Under the pieces are notes generated by a model. The model had not been told where the DNA came from. It saw nothing but the letters and a program-made list of their open reading frames with translations, and made no database searches. A DNA stretch of 64,000 bases from NCBI GenBank assembly GCA_965279165.1, contig OZ257140.1, positions 2,790,001 to 2,854,000 of the forward strand. The letters are read 5' to 3'. The stretch comes from JBAYIE01 sp965279165 (GTDB taxonomy: Bacteria; Bacteroidota; Bacteroidia; UKL13-3). The position numbers were made by a program, and so were the translations under genes. Below are positions 59,590 through 64,000 of this stretch, piece by piece (position 1 is the first letter of the stretch; every line of letters starts with the position of its first letter).

Positions 59590-60936
59590 ATGAAACTGTT
59601 TAAAATAGTCTTACTCTTCTCTTTACTGTCAAATCTTGCGTTTGGACAAACCTCACAAAGTATAGGGTTCAGAAATGATTTAATTGTTCTTAAAAAGTCT
59701 CTTGAAGAAAACTTCCCTTCGCTTTACAGATTTAAAAGCTTCGCTTCTATCAATAAGCTATTTCACGACTGCATTCAGGAGATAGATAACACCACATCTG
59801 AGAGAGATTTTTACAAGACACTCAAACTGATATTAAGCCAAATTGAAGATGGCCATTTAAGCTGCTCAGCCCCCGACAGTCTTAAACATCAAATTGAAGA
59901 AAGGGAAAAGTACTTCCCGTTATCCCTTATTTTTACTGAGAATAAAGCTTATGTAGATTGTTCAAATTTAAAAGACTTTCCTGCGGGAACAGAAATAACT
60001 GAAATTAATGGCGTAAGTATTCCTGCTATCAAAAAGCAACTTTTTAAATACATTGTTTCAGATGGTAAGATAGAAACTAAAAAATATTGGATATTGAACC
60101 ACTCGTTCTGGCTCTATTTCAGTTTAGTTTATGGACAGTATACGAAATACAATTTTACTTATAAAAGTAGCAATAGGCAATTACTGAAAGCAACTGTAAA
60201 TCCTGAACTTAAAAAAGATATTCAATGTAAAAGGCTGATAGATGAAGTAGATGAGAAATTAGTCGATTTGAAATTTCTGAATCAACAAATTGCTTTATTG
60301 ACCATTAGAACTTTTGATAACGATGATTTACAAGGGTCTAAAATTATTTTCGCAGGATTTCTTGATTCTGCCTTTAATGAAATAAAGACTAAGAAAATAA
60401 CATCATTAATCATTGATCTAAGAGGAAATGGCGGAGGAAGAGATGCTTATGGTTCGCTATTATTTTCCTATTTAACTGACACTACTTTCCGTTATTATCA
60501 AAAATTGGAAACATCTTCAAAAATATTAGATGAAAAAGAACATCCTAACTTATCAGTTCAGCAACCAAATAAAAATTATTTTAAAGGGAATGTGTATTTG
60601 CTGATTAATGGACTGAGTTTTTCAGCAACAAGTGAATTTTGCACCGTTGTAAAAAATAATAAACGGGCAATTTTCATTGGTGAAGAAACAGGTGGCACTT
60701 ATTGCGGAAATACTTCTGGAAAATTTATTCAAATTGTACTTCCTTATTCACATTTTTCTATATTCACTCCCACAATAAAATATACAATGTTTACAACCGA
60801 CAAGAAAAATACAGATAGAGGTATAATACCTGACTATATTATTAAACCAACCGTTGAGGATTTAATAAATAAAAAAGATGTACAACTCTATAAAGCTATC
60901 GGACTTGCTGAAAAGAATAACAGCCCAAAACGTTAG
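59590..60936 (+). CDS. S41-family (tail-specific) peptidase
   Basis: A 448-residue exported protein (signal peptide to LAFGQ, residue 20). The N-terminal helical region is followed by a short PDZ-like segment (GTEITEINGVSIPAIKK) and an S41 core: LIIDLRGNGGG, the nucleophile region NGLSFSATSEF and GEETGGTYCGN. The end (DRGIIPDYIIKPTVEDL) is typical. It follows attC-like site 4 directly but has no matching opening palindrome after it. It may be the remains of a fifth cassette or ordinary chromosomal DNA at the right end of the array. Confidence 0.85.
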   Translation: MKLFKIVLLFSLLSNLAFGQTSQSIGFRNDLIVLKKSLEENFPSLYRFKSFASINKLFHDCIQEIDNTTSERDFYKTLKLILSQIEDGHLSCSAPDSLKHQIEEREKYFPLSLIFTENKAYVDCSNLKDFPAGTEITEINGVSIPAIKKQLFKYIVSDGKIETKKYWILNHSFWLYFSLVYGQYTKYNFTYKSSNRQLLKATVNPELKKDIQCKRLIDEVDEKLVDLKFLNQQIALLTIRTFDNDDLQGSKIIFAGFLDSAFNEIKTKKITSLIIDLRGNGGGRDAYGSLLFSYLTDTTFRYYQKLETSSKILDEKEHPNLSVQQPNKNYFKGNVYLLINGLSFSATSEFCTVVKNNKRAIFIGEETGGTYCGNTSGKFIQIVLPYSHFSIFTPTIKYTMFTTDKKNTDRGIIPDYIIKPTVEDLINKKDVQLYKAIGLAEKNNSPKR

Positions 60937-60973
60937 TGCAAAATGTAATAAGTAAAGTTGCAAAAATCAATCG

Positions 60974-61786
60974 ATGAACTATCAGACAATTGAACCAAAC
61001 CAAGACCTTGTATCTCTTGTTAAATGTTATTGGATATTAGAAAATCCTAGAGAAGAATCGCCACAAAAGCAAACTATTGTTCCTGACGGCTGCATGGAAA
61101 TGATATTCCATTATGGCGATTTGTACAGACAATATATTGAAAACGGAAACAGTATTATTCAACCACGATGCTTCGTTATCGGGCAACTGACTCGACCGCT
61201 TGAGGTTGAACCAACCGGTGAAACAGGTGTTTTTTCCGTTCGTTTTCTTCCTAATGGTTTTTTACCTTTTGCCACTATTCCTATAAAAGAAATGGAAAAT
61301 AAAGCAGTTGCTTTGGAAAAGTTGTTTGGAAAAGATGGACTGGAAATTGAAGAAAAGATTTTAAAGGCAAGTGCAAATTCGGAAAGAATAAAATTGGTGG
61401 AAGCTTTTTTACTCAGCCGCCTTACAGACTCCCAAACTATTGATCGCATAGTAAAAGCAACTGTTGAAACCATTTTATCCGGTAGTGGACAGCTTTCAGT
61501 AGAAGCGCTTTCCAAACAAACGAATATTAACCGACGACAGTTGGAACGGAAATTTTCGTTAGCCATTGGTTTAAGTCCCAAACAACTTTCAAAAACTATA
61601 CGGTTACAAGCCACACTTAAAATGTTACTGAACAAAAATTTTACAAGTCTTACCGCGTTGGCAAATCAGGGCGAATATTACGACCAGGCTCATTTTATAA
61701 AAGATTTCAAAGAATTTACAGGCCTAACTCCGAAAGAATTTTATGGTAATTCTTTTCAAATGACATCTTTCTTTATAGCCGATTAA
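60974..61786 (+). CDS. AraC-family transcriptional regulator
   Basis: A 270-residue regulator. The N-terminal ~160 residues match the DUF6597-like sensory region (VPDGCMEMIFHYGD, GQLTRPLEVEP). The C-terminal HTH_18 domain has LSKQTNINRRQLERKFSLAI and ANQGEYYDQAHFIKDFKEFT. It is probably the regulator of the VOC gene next to it, with which it often co-occurs; target unknown. Confidence 0.88.
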   Translation: MNYQTIEPNQDLVSLVKCYWILENPREESPQKQTIVPDGCMEMIFHYGDLYRQYIENGNSIIQPRCFVIGQLTRPLEVEPTGETGVFSVRFLPNGFLPFATIPIKEMENKAVALEKLFGKDGLEIEEKILKASANSERIKLVEAFLLSRLTDSQTIDRIVKATVETILSGSGQLSVEALSKQTNINRRQLERKFSLAIGLSPKQLSKTIRLQATLKMLLNKNFTSLTALANQGEYYDQAHFIKDFKEFTGLTPKEFYGNSFQMTSFFIAD

Positions 61787-61860
61787 ACTTTGTCGCATTT
61801 TTACAATTTTACATTTCAATCACCTTGCAACTTTGTAACCAATCTTAAAATATATTGATA

Positions 61861-62229
61861 ATGGAAAATTTAATTAATTGGTTCGAAATTCCAGCAGCGA
61901 ATTTCAACAGAGCAGTATCTTTTTACAAAGCCATTTTAGGTTTTGACATTAAAGAATCCGAAATGTTCGGAATAAAAATGGGCTTATTCCCAACTGACGG
62001 TTCAAATGTATCTGGAGCAATCGTTTATGGCGAAGATTATAAGCCATCATCAGACGGAGTTGTAGCTTATTTAAATGGTGGTAACGATTTGCAAACTGTG
62101 TTGGGCAAAGTGGAAAGCAACAACGGAAAAGTGATTGTTCCGAAAACCCAGATTAGTCCTGAAATGGGATATTTCGGAATGTTCCTTGACACCGAAGGAA
62201 ATAGAATGGCAGTTCATTCATTGCATTAA
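61861..62229 (+). CDS. VOC-fold (glyoxalase/dioxygenase-like) protein
   Basis: A 122-residue protein of the vicinal-oxygen-chelate superfamily: WFEIPAANFNRAVSFYKAIL, then GNDLQTVLGKVESNNGKVIV and MGYFGMFLDTEGNRMAVH. The domain is single, so a homodimer would form the active site. ATG 61861 preferred over an in-frame TTG at 61855. Reaction unknown. It follows the AraC gene by 74 bases. Confidence 0.85.
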   Translation: MENLINWFEIPAANFNRAVSFYKAILGFDIKESEMFGIKMGLFPTDGSNVSGAIVYGEDYKPSSDGVVAYLNGGNDLQTVLGKVESNNGKVIVPKTQISPEMGYFGMFLDTEGNRMAVHSLH

Positions 62230-62239
62230 AAAATCATAT

Positions 62240-62749
62240 ATGAATATTAAATCAATACTTCTTTTTTATGCATTGGGTTTGCTCACAGCTTGCGATAATA
62301 ATATGTCCAACACGACATCCGAAAAGGTTGCCAAAGAAAAGATTGAAAAGGGGATAATGTTTGACAGGCTTGTCGGAGTTTGGAAAAATGAAGATGGTAA
62401 AAGCTATGAACGTTGGATTAAGAATGCCGATGGTTCATACTTGTCGGAAGGATTTCAGGTAAAAGATGGAGATACTGTATACGCGGAGCGTGTTTATGTT
62501 TACCAAGAAAACAGTCATTGGTTTTCTGAAAACACCGTGCCGACGCAGAACGAAGGTAAAGCTGTAAAATTCAAGGTAACACAACTAAGCCAAGATGAAG
62601 TGCATTTCAATAATCCGGCACATGACTTTCCAACGGATATTCATTATCATTTAACTGGCAAAAACACCATATACGCATTCATTGCCGGACCCAATTTATC
62701 GGGCAGTCGCGATACCATATCGTTTAATTTTATACGGGTAGTAAATTAA
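62240..62749 (+). CDS. Lipoprotein, DUF6265-like
   Basis: A 169-residue protein from ATG 62240 with a type II signal peptide (ILLFYALGLLTAC, C18). The mature part contains FDRLVGVWKNEDGKSYERWI, then HFNNPAHDFPTDIHYHL, matching the DUF6265 pattern. It starts 10 bases after the VOC stop, so the two are probably cotranscribed. No function is known for the family. Confidence 0.78.
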   Translation: MNIKSILLFYALGLLTACDNNMSNTTSEKVAKEKIEKGIMFDRLVGVWKNEDGKSYERWIKNADGSYLSEGFQVKDGDTVYAERVYVYQENSHWFSENTVPTQNEGKAVKFKVTQLSQDEVHFNNPAHDFPTDIHYHLTGKNTIYAFIAGPNLSGSRDTISFNFIRVVN

Positions 62750-63116
62750 TCCCCCCCCCAAAAATTACTGGTGAGGAAAGTATTGGTAGTTTATCCGAAA
62801 TCAAACTTATATCGATAGTAGAGAATTGATGAAATGTTTAAAAGCCTGACCGATTAACTACCAACTTAGGAAAGGATAGCATGTGTTTGTTGGTATGTTA
62901 TGAGGTATGGTGGAAGCGAGGATCATTTTATTGTTAATAGAATGGTTTTACATATAGTTCAATATTATAAAAGAAGACATCATAGATATACATCATCTTT
63001 TGAACGAATTATAACAAGCAATTGTAATCCTTACTTTCCGGCACGAATTGATTTTTTGGTAGCTTAACTACACCCTAAAAAATTTGATTAATAATAATGA
63101 TAGGATTAACTTTTTC
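62750..63116. other. Gene-free stretch with a run of nine C
   Basis: 62751-62759 is an unbroken C run, rare in this A/T-rich sequence and directly after the lipoprotein stop codon. The remaining ~350 bases are A/T-rich with no repeat, hairpin or credible frame that I can support; the minus-strand regulator ends at 63117. Confidence 0.5.
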
Positions 63117-64000
63117 TTAACCTTTGGCAGCTAACTTTCCTAATAACTTCAAAGCCCCTTCTACTTTATCACTCCAAACCAAACCGCAATTTAATTTCAA
63201 GCAATTATTATATTGATTTTGAAGTGTAAACATTCTGCCCGGAGCGATACTTATTTTGTTTGCCATTGCGGTATTATAAAGTTCAACCGTATCTGTTTTC
63301 TTGTTTAGTTCCACCCATAAATGTAAACCTCCTTGGGGAATAGTAACCTTAGCATCATCAGGAAAGTATTGGCTGATACATCGCAAAAATTGCAAGGAAT
63401 TTCTATGAAGTGTTGATCTCAATTTTCGTAAATGATTCTCATATCTGTCATTTTCCAGAAAACTTCCAACAGCTTCATGGGTAATAGAAGTTGTATAAAG
63501 AGAATGGTAATATTTTGTGCGCGCTACTTTCTCTTTGAACTTTCCCGGTACCATCCAACCTACCCTATATCCCGGGGCTAAGGTTTTTGAAAAAGAACTG
63601 CATAATAAAACTATTCCGCTTTCATCGTAGGTTTTACAACAAGTAGGTCGTTGTTTTCCGAAATATAAATCTCCAAAAAGATCATCTTCAATCAATGGTA
63701 CATTATGTTTCTCCATGAGTTTTACGACAGCCTTTTTGTTTTCTATGGGCATACAACTGCCTAAAGGATTGCTAAAATTGCTGACCAGTAAACACAGTTT
63801 AACTTTTTTAAATTCTAATGCTTTTTTCAAAGAATCTACTTCAATTCCGGTAATTGGATTGGTTGGTAGCTCTAGAACATGAAGACCTAAACTTTTTGCC
63901 AAATGCAAAATCCCAAAATAAACCGGACTCTCAACGGCAATGGTATCTCCTCGTTGGGTTAAAGTGAGCATACAAAAGGAAATGGCATCAATACTACCTG
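63117..64000 (-). CDS. MocR/PdxR-type regulator, C-terminal aminotransferase-like part (cut by the window edge)
   Basis: About 294 residues are visible; the frame is open to base 64000 and reads GSIDAISFCMLTLTQ before the first internal Met. It is a fold type I aminotransferase domain as in MocR regulators: GDTIAVESPVYFG, LVSNFSNPLGSCMPIENK, IEDDLFGDLYF, and the PLP lysine in CSSFSKTLAPGYRVGW. The GntR-type HTH expected at its N terminus lies beyond the window. It is likely a regulator sensing PLP or an amino compound; a plain aminotransferase is the alternative. Confidence 0.85.
   Translation of the reverse strand, partial: GSIDAISFCMLTLTQRGDTIAVESPVYFGILHLAKSLGLHVLELPTNPITGIEVDSLKKALEFKKVKLCLLVSNFSNPLGSCMPIENKKAVVKLMEKHNVPLIEDDLFGDLYFGKQRPTCCKTYDESGIVLLCSSFSKTLAPGYRVGWMVPGKFKEKVARTKYYHSLYTTSITHEAVGSFLENDRYENHLRKLRSTLHRNSLQFLRCISQYFPDDAKVTIPQGGLHLWVELNKKTDTVELYNTAMANKISIAPGRMFTLQNQYNNCLKLNCGLVWSDKVEGALKLLGKLAAKG

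Noticed and set aside
56200..61000. Integron integrase gene near the cassette array
   Set aside because: No frame with tyrosine recombinase motifs was found on either strand within the array or the flanking few kilobases.

Overview
This 64 kb window is chromosomal DNA from a member of the Bacteroidota. Evidence: T9SS C-terminal sorting domains of type A and type B on large secreted proteins, promoters of the TTG-N19-TAnnTTTG type, a 7TMR-DISM histidine kinase, many exported proteins whose signal peptides end in FAQ/SQ/GQ-like sites, and a low-to-moderate GC content. The genus cannot be read from the sequence. Most of the window is ordinary housekeeping DNA; the accessory parts are at about 34.9-37.8 kb and 52.6-61 kb.

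Layout. 0-12.5 kb: a partial exported protein, an Omp28-like T9SS substrate, dapD, a candidate terminal-inverted-repeat element, map, fabI, an M1 peptidase, a metallo-beta-lactamase-fold hydrolase coupled to a class IV aminotransferase, an ABC-2 permease, a TlpA-like thioredoxin and a deoxynucleoside kinase. 12.6-21.6 kb: an AsmA-like protein and a tight signalling operon (E1/ThiF-like adenylyltransferase, GNAT/acyl-synthase-like enzyme, 7TMR-DISM kinase, receiver-kinase, receiver) with a divergent receiver gene. 21.7-34.9 kb: Tag glycosylase, SixA-like phosphatase, a 1457-residue T9SS type B protein, a zinc-less sirtuin, a TPR adenylate cyclase, an extradiol dioxygenase and AspA. 34.9-37.8 kb: an intergenic repeat tract carrying two adjacent insertion sequences, one IS4-type with YREK signature and one IS3-type with a 4-bp target duplication. 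37.8-44.3 kb: a four-gene coupled operon with a sodium:solute symporter and an overlooked 33-residue membrane microprotein, then three genes resembling a TonB-dependent copper uptake set. 44.4-49 kb: topoisomerase IV parE-parC. 49-56.1 kb: REP-like hairpins, an M1 aminopeptidase, a biotin carrier protein, about 1 kb of nested repeats and an M36 metallopeptidase.

The most striking region is 56.26-59.56 kb: four consecutive one- or two-gene units, all on the plus strand, each ended by a 134-153 bp imperfect palindrome that starts in CTAAC and, in three of four, ends in GTTAG. For all four units the 9 bases at the left boundary are the exact reverse complement of the 9 bases that open the palindrome at the right end. 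That is the end-matching rule of integron gene cassettes (the part of the R' core after G belongs to the next cassette and matches its own R''). No integrase lies in the window, so this looks like an attC cluster without integrase. It carries a PIN toxin-antitoxin pair and three exported proteins.

Downstream are an S41 peptidase, an AraC regulator, a VOC protein, a lipoprotein and the 3' part of a MocR/PdxR-type regulator cut by the window edge. No rRNA, tRNA or CRISPR array was recognised by eye; tRNA absence was not computed.
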